Shown here: in pieces, positions 36,714-48,697 of the stretch
How the letters are laid out: each line of letters opens with the position of its first letter
How positions within the stretch are numbered: the stretch's first letter is position 1
Assembly (NCBI GenBank): GCA_900404475.1
Contig: OUQQ01000104.1
Span: 1-50,236 of the forward strand
Direction: 5' to 3'
DNA: 50,236 nucleotides
Source of the DNA: Spongospora subterranea
Taxonomy: Eukaryota > Endomyxa > Phytomyxea > Plasmodiophorida > Plasmodiophoridae
The notes under the pieces: model-generated
Told to the model about the DNA's origin: nothing
Database searches by the model: none
Seen by the model: only the letters and a program-made list of their open reading frames with translations
Program-made: the position numbers and the translations under genes

Positions 36714-37271
36714 TGGTCTAAGCTACTTGTAGCGCCCAGGCGGAGGGACAACCTGATAGTACACAGGATTACCCGAACCATAAAAACCCATGAACATTTG
36801 TATACCATACCATACCAAGACTATCGGTGAGCGTCATTTAGCTAAAGACAGTTATGGATCGGGTAGATGAAAATAAATTTGTGCAAAATGTGTTCATGAA
36901 TCTAGTGCCCCGTCGATATAATTTCAAATCTGTTCAATGCCAACTCGGTAACACAAAGAAATGTCACTAAAACATATTTTCCGGAGATTGCGAAGCGATT
37001 TCATCCGTTGCCGACTGAACAGCCCTCATATCCCACAGTTTGCTTGTGTGAAAATTGTAATTCGCTGTTTCGCCATGCATGATACCATTTCGGGTATAGG
37101 GCCGCACATCCAGAACTGTCGCGATAATACCCTCTTCTCGTCCCTTTCGGGGTTATATTCGATCTATGGGCGACTGGTTGGGCTCGTGGAACACTCCATA
37201 TTGGAACGGTGGAAATCTCGTGTGTAATGGAGTGTCATGTTTACGGCAGGTATACTTGTCGTGATCAAGTG

Positions 37272-37448
37272 CGGTAACGACTGTTACAGTGTGCCGTTAT
37301 GTAACGAAGCACCACAGCCAAGGCAAGGCAAGCGAAGAAGTGCGGTAACGACAGTGAGATGGCGTTACCCTGTGCCCCCATAGCCACGATAGGTGTAAGT
37401 GGTGAAGTGCGGTACCTAAGTCGGTAACGACAGATGGCGTTATCTGTG
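37272..37448 (+). promoter_or_regulatory. Three imperfect palindromic elements upstream of cathepsin 2
   Basis: The word CGGTAACGAC occurs at 37272, 37343 and 37422. Each copy is followed by a complementary half: TGCCGTTATG near 37289, GGCGTTACC near 37361 and GGCGTTATC near 37437. The second copy is the most symmetric (GGTAACG with CGTTACC). They precede a TATATA box and are good candidates for a transcription-factor site. Function is inferred. Confidence 0.55.
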
Positions 37449-37472
37449 CCGTCACGTCACCCCCTGGGGCCT

Positions 37473-37478
37473 TATATA
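37473..37478 (+). promoter_or_regulatory. TATA-like box of cathepsin 2
   Basis: CCTTATATAGTAC lies about 115 bp ahead of the ATG at 37593 and just after the palindromic elements, a normal place for a core promoter. Confidence 0.5.
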
Positions 37479-37592
37479 GTACCCAGTGCACTGGGCACTT
37501 GGCCATGCATGACAACAGGACGCGACTCTGCAGGTTCCATCTTTACAGCATTATGGGATGAGAATCGCCATCATACTCGCCATTGTCATAAC

Positions 37593-39145
37593 ATGAAGAT
37601 GTGGTCAACCTGGGCTTTTGTCGTGGTGGCTTTTCTAGGCACAGCAACTGGTTTCGTACTTGACATTGGGAATGATATGGTTTCTAACATTGACCCCGCC
37701 GTTGAGACTGTTTGGGAAGACTATATCCGGAACTATGGCAAGAATTATAAGACTGATGCCGAGTATCAGTCGGAAAAGGATGTGTATCTTCAGAATGTCG
37801 AATTCGTCAAGCAAAGATATCCCAAGTACCGCAATTGGGATGCATTTTGTCCCGATTCCATTAGCATTGGCAGCAATCACGATGGTGAGCTTGAATCGCC
37901 CATTCAGAGACATACCAGACCGAGTTACCCAGCTCTTCGAAATGTGGGACATCGCTCAAGCTCACCAGGACCGAATATGTTTCATAGTAATGAGATGGAG
38001 ATAAAAGCCATTAGCGAGAATCCCATTCTTCATCTTTGGAGTGATTTCGTTGACCACTTCGGAAGGAAGTTCGAGTCTGATGAGAAGCACAAGTCAAGTT
38101 TTGAAGCGTTCCGCCAGAATGTCGCCATAATCAAAGAGCACAACGAGCAATTTTCTAAAAGTGGCGAAGGTTTTACTCTTGGATTGACAGAATTTGCCGA
38201 TATGACAAATGAAGAATTCCGCTATCGTCAGACAGGATACAAACTACGTGCCCGTCGTGAGTTGGACGATAATAGAATGTTCCGCAGCAATGGATCATCC
38301 AACCTTCCTGAACAAGTCGATTTACGAACAAAAGGACTTGTGACGCCCGTCAAGAATCAAGGACAGTGCGGGAGCTGTTGGAGTTTCTCGGCGACCGGAT
38401 GCATGGAAGGTTCAGCCGCGTTCGCGCAAACAAATGAAGCGGGTGGTCGCCCAATACTAAGGAGCTTCTCGGAGCAGTTCTTGATCAACTGTGCTAACGG
38501 CGGTCAAGACACATGCGATAAAGGCGGGGAAATGACCGATGGATTTACCCTGGTTATCAATGAAGGTGCTATTCTGGAGAAGGATTATCAATACAGCAGC
38601 GGGGGTGGTGTTAGCGGTAAATGTCAGGTGGATAACATCCAGAAGTACAAGTTGTTCGACGGATTCAAACGAATCCCAAGCGGAGATGAACAAGCTCTAC
38701 GTGAAGTAGCTGCCTCAGCCCCTGTATCTGTTGCCATTGACGCATCTAGTATATGTAGGTTCATCACATATTGTTCGATACCATCTTCACTCACAGATCC
38801 ATTCGTCAGTTTTCCAGCTTTACCGTTCAGGAATTCTATTCGATCCAACGTGTAAAAGCGATGCAGAGCATCTCGATCATGGCGTTCTGGTTGTTGTAAG
38901 TCTTGTTGATATAACCTGCTCTGAACACTAAGAAATTGACCTTGCCGCGATCTTAGGGATATGGAGTCAACGCTAAGAACAGGAAATACTGGATTGTAAA
39001 GAATTCTTGGGGAGCATCGTGGGGAAATAAAGGCTACGTCAATATGCCTCGAGATGTCAACAATCATTGCGGTATAGCTACTGATGCATCTTTCATCACC
39101 ACCAAAGCCCAGATTCAGACTCAGCCGACTCAATTCTACTTCTAA
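37593..39145 (+). CDS. Cathepsin L-like cysteine protease 2, with two prodomain-like units
   Basis: Three exons are inferred: 37593-38754, 38810-38895 and 38957-39145, giving 478 residues. A signal peptide ([17 protein letters not shown]) starts the protein. Residues about 35-70 ([16 protein letters not shown], then [18 protein letters not shown]) look like the start of an I29 prodomain. After a linker of about 75 residues a complete I29 follows ([16 protein letters not shown] to [11 protein letters not shown]). The mature enzyme starts near [11 protein letters not shown]. Catalytic Cys is in [14 protein letters not shown], His in [11 protein letters not shown] and Asn in YWIVKNSWG. The last two exons have exactly the same lengths and phases as in cathepsin 1. 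An in-frame upstream extension exists, but the signal peptide marks the start at 37593. Confidence 0.92.
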
Positions 39146-40003
39146 GAACTCAATAAACAACTTTCATATTCAGCTATCCCTCAATTTACCCCATTATTGA
39201 ACCTCAGATTCAACGTTTCCGAAAATGCTTTCTTCGCCAGTCAACAAAAATGAAAATTAAAAAAGAAAATCGATTTGTTATTATACAAAGTCATTTTTTG
39301 ATGTTCGAATGCTGTGTTTATATAAAGATTTTGACCGATTTTCATAATCCGAAAGGTATTAGGTATGTAGGAATCGATCCGTGTTGTTCGATTTTTCCAA
39401 TTACAGTGGTCAAGAGAGTAACTAATTGATCTCTTCATGGATTATCAGAGCGTTAATCATGAGCGGTAAATGTTTTGAGAAGATTCACAAACGGGCCCAG
39501 AAAGGATCTCCGAGTTGTTGCTGTAACTTTAAAGGTAGGTTGTGCCCAATTCAGACCATAGTTTGCTGCATCATTGTCTTTAGTGCAGATCAAATTTCAT
39601 AGCCTCATGTTAATAATTGAATGGTGCAGGAACATGTGATGTTCGAATAGAGAAGGAAAGAGGACTTAATCCGTCTCATGACCCTCACTCGCCAACATTA
39701 CGTCCGATTTCAATCGAAAAATAATCCTCGGCATCATATATATAGATCGGCAGTGAAACAATTTTCAGAAATATTACAGGCACCGATATGAATTGTGAAA
39801 AAGACGTCAAGTCATGATAACAAGATGGTCAAGCATTATATAGAACACATCAATACTCTAATATCGATTGTGACCATGGTATTGCAGCAGATAGGTATTT
39901 AACTGCAGCAATCGCACCAACATGTCACGGACGGTTGGCGATACAGTAACGGCTTGTGACCAGTCTGGTCGGCTGGATTTGCGCCAGTATAACAGAATCG
40001 AAG
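39146..40003. other. Intergenic region
   Basis: I see no supported gene between the second cathepsin and the BTB gene. The region is AT-rich with short frames only. Confidence 0.5.
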
Positions 40004-40930
40004 ATGGCCAGTATGATTGCCGTACAGGCCCTCTTCAATAACGAGTCATCGAGTGATTTAGTTCTTACTTTATCTGAGGTCAAGTTCTATGTGCACAAAG
40101 CGGTGATGATCCCCGCCTGCTCCATGATTGAACAATATGTGAAGTGGCCCCAAGATGATACCGATAATTGTTTGGAGCCACGAGCAATATGTGATATTGT
40201 ATTACCGGATATGGCAATACCAAAGTCTTTTGGCTCATTTTCTGTTTCACCTGATGTCGCCAATCGTCTCTTCGGACAGTTTCTTCGAACAATTTATGGC
40301 CTAGTAGAGCCATCGGAATTTAACTCAATCCAAGATGTGTTCTCAGTTCTTATAATCGCTAATTTCATGTTGGCCAATGGAGTCAAAGATCAATGCGAAC
40401 TAGAGCTGATAGAACGGATTGTGATGGAAACATCGAATTGGATTGATGTAATACGTTTCTCTTTCAACTACAATCTTTCACAATTGCTTAACAAAATACT
40501 AGAAATTGTTGGCAAGGTAGCGCATCAAGGTTCATCCTATTTACAGATTCATAAAATGGAGGTCAGAGAACTGTTGGCTGTATTGGAGCACGTTACAGGT
40601 GACCCGGTTTTAATATACGAAGTTTTATTGAAATATTGCAGTAAAGTGAATCCCGGAATGGATATTATCTGGGAGGGAAATGACGATAAGATCATCATTA
40701 CTCAGCAGGATCGTCTAGAGTGCCTGATCAAAGGATATGAGATATTATCAGAATCTTGGACAACTTCGCCGATTATCATACCTATATATAACCGAACAAG
40801 TCGCATTGCAGTTCAACTTGAATCTGGTCAAGACTTTTCTCATTTCATCATATTCAAAATCGTCTCGGATCGAATGAACGGTTTGATAAGGACAGCTTAC
40901 AGATGCCGTTTTTGCAATAGAAATCAATGA
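40004..40930 (+). CDS. BTB/POZ-domain protein
   Basis: This single-exon gene encodes 308 residues. The N-terminal BTB fold is visible: SSSDLVLTLSEVKFYVHKAVMIPA corresponds to the family's D-V-x-L...F-x-x-H-K-x-x-L-x-x-x-S region. It is followed by IVLPDM, FGQFLRTIYGLVEP and a helix with FSVLIIANFMLANGV. A helical part (CELELIERIVMETSNWIDVIRFS) resembles a BACK-like extension. There is no Kelch or zinc-finger domain after it. The C-terminal end (AYRCRFCNRNQ) has two cysteines. BTB proteins commonly adapt substrates to Cullin-3 ligases; the partner is unknown here. The ATG at 40004 was chosen because the frame upstream lacks another ATG. Confidence 0.7.
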   Translation: MASMIAVQALFNNESSSDLVLTLSEVKFYVHKAVMIPACSMIEQYVKWPQDDTDNCLEPRAICDIVLPDMAIPKSFGSFSVSPDVANRLFGQFLRTIYGLVEPSEFNSIQDVFSVLIIANFMLANGVKDQCELELIERIVMETSNWIDVIRFSFNYNLSQLLNKILEIVGKVAHQGSSYLQIHKMEVRELLAVLEHVTGDPVLIYEVLLKYCSKVNPGMDIIWEGNDDKIIITQQDRLECLIKGYEILSESWTTSPIIIPIYNRTSRIAVQLESGQDFSHFIIFKIVSDRMNGLIRTAYRCRFCNRNQ

Positions 40931-43580
40931 CGTGTGTTCCTCAAATATTTACAAGTTTATACCAAATTAAACCAAACCAATTATTTAGTCCAACAACAGA
41001 CGCAATGTTCCTTTGCCGCTACTTTTTGAATGCTTCATTTCTCATGTCACTAGAAGAAAATGGTGTGATGTCGCGCGCCCCACCCAGACGTGGCGAGACT
41101 CGAAATCTCAAAAAAGATTCTCGAAGCTTCAGCATGTCGTCACTATACATGTGTTAAATCCTACACAATTTTACACGGGCAAGAGATCCCTGAAATAGTT
41201 TGTTGCTGAAACGCTGAAAACTTACGGTTTTCCAAATATCCGACACAATATCGTCGGACACTCGGGGACCTCATAGAATGCCATGGTAGCGATAGTATTA
41301 GAGTGGAAACGTTCATGCTCTGTATGCCATTCGTTGAACCATAACAAGAACGCGATGCTCTTCAAAGGTTATTGAGGTCGGGGTGGCTGAACAATCCAGG
41401 CTTCAACAAAAGTTTAAAGTGACTGAACCATCATTTGAGGTCGTGGTGGAAGGTTTTTTCAAACTTGGCAAAACACGAGTTTTCCAGCAGTGAAGGCGGC
41501 GAATCGCATTGAATATCAACGATTCGAATGATGATCAAATGCCGAGTGCATCGTGCCGATGGCTGACAAACCGTTGAGGTCAATGAAGGCATGGACCAAT
41601 TTACAGCCGGGGGTTCCTTAACTCGCCGGATCAAGGTGTCAGTTAAAGGTTATCGATGGAGAAGGCGAAACAGAGCTATCGAAATATTTATTCATAATCA
41701 CTTTCCTTTTCTGAGGTGATCTGAGAAAATCACGTTGGCCATATGAGTCTAAACGACGGTTTCATCGAGCGCAATTTGTGTAAGGTGGAAACAGCAGTAC
41801 AGATCGACTGGTCTCTTTCCCCATTACGCCAAATTCCTCCACTTGCCCAAGAGGTTTTAAGAAGAACGAAAAATCTGAAGTGATCTGGCGAATATCAAAC
41901 ATAGATACGGCGAGAATACAAGTGAATGCTGTCTGCAATCACAAATTGTAGTTGAGCTCCAACTTTTGTGTACCGAACGCTAGTTTTGGACTCTGTAGTT
42001 TCATCCAGAATCTCCTCTGCAGGAGCAGAACTTGAATATCGTCAGCGTAGCAGCGGTCAAATTATGGAAAGATTATTTCGGCAACGCTTAGTATGTCACG
42101 TTCAGTAACCGGTTTCACTGCAATACATGCAGAACATACAAAACGTTCATCTGCCGGAGATCCTTCTAGCTGCTAGTAATCTAAAACAGTACGTGATGCT
42201 TGAAATGAGAATTGCCGACCGTCCCGAAGCAAAGCGTCTTGCAAACTGGACTAATCATGCTCATCTCGTATTTGTGCTAATATCACAGAGGTCGCCAGTG
42301 TATCCGTCAGACTCATTCATCAGCAACACAGGAAACGATCCTGATCATGCTCAAGACCCGCAAACACGATGCAGCTGCTCAACAAGGTTGAGGAGAAATC
42401 AATCGTTCGCCCCATCAATCAATCGTTACGAAACAGGAACCACCTTCAAGACCATGTCGGGGTTAGCGAGACCGAGTCTACTCCTTTGTCAGCTTTGCAA
42501 GTTTCGAATCAGTCGTCTTCCCATAATGACTGGGTCATCAAAGACGGCCAAAACCTACAGGTTCGCCTTGAAGGCCGAGGAAACGATGCTGTTCGTACTG
42601 ATGTATAGATCTTGGTGTTGCAGGAGGAGAACTATACCCCAGTTCTGATATATAAGCGTAAGGTTTACAAAACGTTCACATTTTACTGCCATTGCAATCA
42701 CTGATTTGATTTTGACCTGCCGATCAGCTGCTCGCAGATAAGACAAAATTTGGATTCTTTCACCAAAAGGTCTTCCTTGTTATTCAAACCAAGTTTATGA
42801 CCAAAATGTTCATTAGGTACGTGGAATTGGAGATATCTCGTATTTGATTGTATATCGTTGGTTTCTATATTTTTTGTACATCTAATTTTTTTTTTGTGTT
42901 CTGCTTATCAGTATCTGGATCAGAAAAACAAATTTGTTTGTAATAAAGCTGAACCTTTTGCTGTCCCGCCTTTCTGGTAGATATGGAGAGCGTGTTACGG
43001 TGATCAACTCAACCCATAACACGTCTCAACATGGTTGAAAGCGTATAACGATCTCCTTTGCCGATCCTCGAAATACAGAGGCTACCCGACCGTTTTCTTT
43101 ATTAGCTCGCGCGAGAATGCTAAAGCTTTGGCGGCACTGTGGAATAAACAGCATGATGATGAGAGAAATCATTAAACTACACGACATTGACCGGCAGAGC
43201 ACTGGTGCGAGTCGAAGTCGTGCCGTGAAATGAAGCTATGACAGTATTCTCGTCGCAGACACCGATATTTGTGTGTCTGGCACGAATAGTTCGATGGAAA
43301 TATAAGGTTCGGTTGAGACATTGAAAATATTTTGAAACTTGTCAGCTGCGAAAAAGGCTGTAAGGCCGCAACATTGAAGTTCTATATGCCAGCAGCTGAG
43401 GAAATAAGGACCGAGCGCAGAGGACGTTGTAGAAAGCGAAATCGCAAATTCCATTGAAATTTGGAAAGACAAAGAGCCGCATGTTGTTGACTATTTCACA
43501 GGAACCTATGTATATCGTAAAGAGCAATGGGCTGTTTGCTACCGGCATTCTTCCATTCCCAATACAACAGCTCATGCTGA
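40931..43580. other. Long stretch without a confident gene
   Basis: The largest frame is 42127-42648 (173 codons) with no recognisable domain, overlapped by a 79-codon frame in another phase. The minus strand near 43.24-43.47 kb has a short frame that I do not recognise. Nothing here has convincing splice structure or family motifs. Confidence 0.4.
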
Positions 43581-44212
43581 AGCGCTCCACAATTTGCAAC
43601 AAAGAGTGTACGCAAACAAGAGGCATCGTGGGTCATTGGTTGTCAAGAACGTGGTATAGCACTGAGCTGGAAGATTCTGCAAAAAAAGGCGCACCTTTTT
43701 GCCGACGAGTTTGCAATTCCTGAGAACGACCGTCCTACGTTTTCTGACGGATGGGTTCAGAAATTCCTTCTTCGCCGGAACTTCAAGTCAATGAAACCTG
43801 CAGGAGAGAGGGGCTCTGCCGATATGGAAGCAGTAAGGGCTGAGTTGCCAATCTTGCAGCAATTAATAGCGCGCTATTCACCGGCTGATGTCTATAATAT
43901 GGACGAAACCGGGCTTTTCTTTTCAATGGCACCTGATCGCACGATTGCTTCACGACAAATGGGCGGAATGAAGAAAGACAAGACTCGACTGACGGTTGCC
44001 TTGTGCGCTAACAGTAACGGAACTGACAAAAGAGCCTTATTCTTCATCGGGCATTCTGAAAAGCCTCGCTGTTTCAAGAAAAAGCGAGCAGAGGAGCTTG
44101 GGTTCTACTACGCATGGAACAAAAAGGCTTGGATGACCAGCCTGCTATTCCAACAATGGCTTGAAAAGTTCGATTTGGATATGCGCAAACACCAGCGCCA
44201 AGTCCTGCTACT
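43581..44212 (+). pseudogene. Pogo/Tigger (CENP-B type) transposase fragment
   Basis: The open stretch encodes part of a CENP-B-like DNA-binding domain (LQKKAHLFADEFAI, then FSDGWVQKFLLRRNFKS). The DDE catalytic domain follows: YNMDETGLFFSMAPDRT with the first catalytic Asp, KDKTRLTVALCANSNGTDK, and LFFIGHSEKPRCFKK. It stops at the undetermined base 44213, before the later catalytic aspartates. An in-frame stop lies just ahead of 43581, so the N-terminal helix-turn-helix is missing or out of frame. In complete relatives this transposase moves a DNA element by cut and paste. Confidence 0.8.
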
Positions 44213-44213
44213 N
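44213..44213. other. Undetermined base (N)
   Basis: This is the only ambiguous base I noticed. The plus-strand transposase frame and the minus-strand zinc-finger-like frame both lose meaning on crossing it. This suggests a join between contigs rather than a single miscalled base. Confidence 0.85.
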
Positions 44214-44526
44214 CTTGCGACATTTTAGGATTGGCTTGATGAATTTCCGAAACACGAGCCCGTTTAGAGGGTGACAGTTTCCCTTTATGCGACACAAGCG
44301 ACAGCTTGCTGACACTTTTCTGATTTTGAGCACCAGACTCGCTGACCATATCCTTCCTCATCCTTGCCATAGGGAGTCCCGCAAAAGCTATGAACGCCCC
44401 GATTACAATCTGGACACCTGGCTCATTCAAAGACTCAGTGATGAGAATGCTATCAAAGAAACAATGTTCATACCGATGAGAACCGGATCCGCTTAACGGC
44501 TCGTTGCAGACAGGGCAAAGTTCCAT
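44214..44526 (-). CDS. Truncated zinc-finger-like protein (N-terminal part)
   Basis: Starting at the ATG at 44526 the protein begins MELCPVCNEPLSGSGSHRYE, followed by HC. This is a CxxC plus His/Cys arrangement like small UBZ or C2HC zinc fingers. A probable intron begins GTGTCC near 44.43 kb and rejoins before SGAQNQKSVSKLSLV. The next part is basic (KGKLSPSKRARVSEI). The frame runs into the undetermined base at 44213 and then makes no sense, so the rest is absent from this assembly. The family is not identified. Confidence 0.4.
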
Positions 44527-45616
<1,090 letters not shown>

Positions 45617-45678
45617 TAACATTGTAACTACATTGATTTTGACATTGATTTTTAAAAATTAATTGTCTTCTTCGTACA

Positions 45679-46614
45679 TCAAACATTGCCGATGTATTGG
45701 CGTTGTATTACGTGATTAGTGGCGATTTTGAACACCAAACTAGCAAACAAATGTTTCATTGTATGTCCTGATATGATGGAACCCGACATTCGAAATAATC
45801 GCATATCAAACGTCTCTGAAACCTTGGCGACGAAATAGACAAGCATAATCCACCACCACGAACTCGAGTCAGTATATAAGCAAGGAAATAGAATTAGAAG
45901 CTCCATGATGAATAACATTCCATAGAATTGGACAAACAAGTATGGGAGGAGGTTGTCGGTCCATCGCCAATAAAGACAGCTAGATACAGCAGCAATAATC
46001 GTCGCGCCGAAAACATAATAACTGCAGATTTGGGGCATCCTTTCACATACACTTAAACATATAATGGAAGCAAATCCGATCGCCATCGGAGCACGATCCC
46101 AAAAAAGCGTTTGATTTGAAGGACGCCAGTCTAAATGGACCAACGTTGGTGATGATTGAGAGTATAGATATGCTTACTACTTACGATAATAAGCGGAGCC
46201 AAAGCTGACCATGATTCCAGAGAGAAAAAACACGAACCAAGCATCGTTTTCTAGTTGTGTAGCGGAACTGCCTTGATTTGCCGAGAGGGCTTGCATTCCG
46301 CTGACGCTAAATACAAAAAATGCAATATTGGAAATGACATCTGAAGCATTGGGAATGGATCCAGCACAGCATAGTGGCAACGTCCTGGTATCAGCGAAAT
46401 TATGGTATGCGATATTTTGGGGCAATGGCTTTAGTGAACACATATAAATGAAAAGCGATGTCGCCTGTAAGCAGAGTGCAGTCGAAGGATTAGTCAACCC
46501 GTGAAGCCTGGGCATTAATCCTGCAGCTAAGAGTAGAAAATTGATAGTGGATACGGTGAAGACCCCAAAAGACCCATGCTGCAATATTACAGAAAAAGAC
46601 TTCCGCATAAGCAA
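45679..46614 (-). CDS. Ceramidase-family membrane protein (CREST superfamily)
   Basis: Two minus-strand exons are inferred: 46614-46185 and 46130-45679. They give 293 residues with about seven membrane helices. Conserved parts are YHNFADTR, PNASDVISNIAFFVFSV, and SFGSAYYHWRPSNQTLFWDR carrying the Ser-x3-His signature and the DRAPM motif. Near the end SGHTMKHLFASL supplies two His. These are the metal-binding features of alkaline ceramidases and related putative hydrolases. The arrangement with NQTLFWDRAPM is more like the bacterial and protist branch (PF05875) than animal ACER. It probably hydrolyses a membrane lipid; the substrate is unknown. The start at 46614 is the first ATG in frame, and a 31-bp minisatellite lies about 130 bp upstream. 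Confidence 0.8.
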
Positions 46615-47300
46615 TTCTGTATTGAATGTGGTCTATGAATGAAAAAAGACTTGGACAAATTCTCCGTAGAACAGTGATTTCAGACAAACAGTCTGTACAG
46701 AGGACGATTAGTATTAGGGGAAAAATGAAAGTACATGACAAATGACACAGGAGGAGGAATTGTGATGAGAGGATGACACAGGAGGAGGAATTGTGATGAA
46801 AGGATGACACAGGAGGAGGAATTGTGATTGGTTTATAGATCGCAATTTAGTCTTCACGAAAATCAGTTCCTGTTAGGAATATTTGACTGACTGAAAATAT
46901 TCCATCATTTAGTGAACTTCGTGGTGATGCGGAATGAAACCAGCAGGACGATCACAACTGCTAATTCCGACTACTTCTAGGCTTTTCAGTTCAGATGGGG
47001 AAAACTATAGCTGGAATAGCAATTCCGTGTATTATTTCATACCTTCCAAACCAAGGCGACATTCCCACCTATAGGCCTTGTTCTAAAAGATGTCTAGCGT
47101 CGATCTGATAATCCATATGGCACCGTGATACGAGCCATGGAAAGAGACTTCAAAGTCTGGCCGTCGGTTTCACAATGGGATAGCGACTACTCTAAATCGA
47201 ATACATAGCGTGACGGACGGACTTACACTGAACAAGGTGGAATGAACGGGGCGCGACCTTCATCCCAGTCTAAGGTTAACCCTCGTCATTTCGCCATATT
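46615..47300. other. Divergent promoter region
   Basis: This region lies between the ceramidase-like gene (-) and uL3m (+). It contains the 31-bp minisatellite at 46742-46831. I see no other feature. Confidence 0.5.
46742..46831. repeat. 31-bp tandem repeat, three units
   Basis: The unit begins ATGACACAGGAGGAGGAATT and continues GTGATGAGAGG. Unit starts are 46742, 46773 and 46804, and the last unit is incomplete. The copies are nearly identical, which suggests recent expansion. Confidence 0.9.
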
Positions 47301-48575
47301 ATGATCATTCGATCAGTTGCCAAGCGGCTGCTGTCAAGACGCGGCCTAACGAATGCCGCCATACCTATCTCAGTTCAGGATTTGGTAGATTCGATACCAG
47401 AGCCTAGCGATGAGGACCAGGCTGAGTTTGATAAACTTTACGCTCAATACCAGAATGATCAAGAAGAACACGCTCAGCAGAAGGTACTTTTTTGAACATA
47501 TCTCTGTGATAAGGGGCTTCTAACTCTAATTTTCTGTAAATTAGAAACAAGATCCAATTGTACGTCGTCCAGGAGCTATAGCTTTGAAAATCGGCATGAT
47601 CGGCATGTTTGACGCTTTCGGGCAGCGCCATCGTTAGTCCCTATGTTAACCGTCTGCATCTCAGTTTCGCTTATACCTGCTCAGCTGTCACGTTGCTGAA
47701 AATTTCTTCCTGTAATGTTTTACAAGTAAAAACGACCCCTAATAATCAGGGTTTAGTCGGACTGCAAATTGGGACTGGCGAAAAAAAACTGAAGAACTGT
47801 ACAAAAGCCTTTATTGGTCATTGTGCTAAAGCTGGTGTGGCACCAAAACAGCATGTGGTAGGCACTCATGGTTCTACGTATCGATAATTTGCGTTTATCC
47901 GAGTTGTAGATTGAATTTCCAGTTTCGCCCAACGCAGTATTACCAGTTGGAACAGAGTTGACGGCATCACACTTCGTGGCCGGTCAACTGATCGACATCC
48001 AGGGTACATCGAACGGAAAGGGATTTGCAGGTGCGATGAAGCGCTGGGGATTCAAGGGCCAATCTGCCACTCATGGTGTGTCTGTCGCTCATCGGTCACT
48101 TGGTAGTACCGGAAACTGTCAAGATCCTGTCAGGCATTTTTGTTCACCTTGCTATGAAATTTTCCTGATATATCGCGTTTCAGGGTCGTGTCTGGAAAGG
48201 CAAAAAGATGGCTGGTCGAATGGGGAATAAGCTTAGGACGGTTCAGAATATGAAGGTTACCCTGTAGCTCCCCCATGTTGTCCTGGTTTAACATCTCGAC
48301 ATTAGATCATGCGCATTGACCATGACCAAAATTTATTGTATATTCGTGGCAGCGTTCCTGGTCGAAGAGGCAATTGGGTGCGCCTTATCGATGCTGTTCG
48401 GGTCCCTGTATGGATTTTTTCACAGCATTGAGTTGATGCATTGAACTTATCATTGTTATAGACACAAGTATCCACCCTACCATTTCCAACGTTATTGGAA
48501 CCTGCTCCAGTTGGTAGTACCTTTGCTCCAATTGGAGTGCAGAAAGACCCATTTAAATATGAAGCGACTCAATAA
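47301..48575 (+). CDS. MRPL3: Mitochondrial large-subunit ribosomal protein uL3m
   Basis: Seven exons are inferred: 47301-47483, 47545-47632, 47685-47857, 47910-48128, 48184-48255, 48306-48401 and 48462-48575. All phases agree, giving 314 residues. The N-terminus ([15 protein letters not shown]) is a basic presequence for import. The L3 core then follows: [30 protein letters not shown], and [21 protein letters not shown], the uL3 signature. After this come [15 protein letters not shown] and [14 protein letters not shown]. The PLRI-like tail has [10 protein letters not shown], as in mitochondrial members. It belongs to the mitoribosome, so this organism has translating mitochondria. The next gene starts about 120 bp downstream on the same strand. 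Confidence 0.92.
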
Positions 48576-48697
48576 ATACTTTCAATTCAGTCTCGTCCCA
48601 AGTTGTTAATTTACCCTTTTATCCTCATGCACATCGCCTTCGATTCGACCAGTATCAAAATTGTGAAACATTGGCGGGGCCCGATACAGACAGTGGT

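Larger units (their letters stand above)
31178..37271. other. Gene-poor region with mobile-element debris
   Basis: About 6 kb lie between the cathepsin genes. I can place Ty1/copia pieces (about 32,545-32,789 and 33,560-33,818), a broken NT5DC copy (33,819-34,337) and a long hairpin (32,799-32,905). A palindrome sits at 36,675-36,713, and a small duplication of ATTACCATCTACAAGGA lies near 35,223 and 35,246. The rest, including 31.2-32.5 kb and 34.4-37.2 kb, shows only short frames without family features. Confidence 0.5.

Noticed and set aside
42127..42648. 173-codon frame in the gene-poor region
   Set aside because: Composition looks random, a second frame overlaps it, and no domain or splice pattern supports it.
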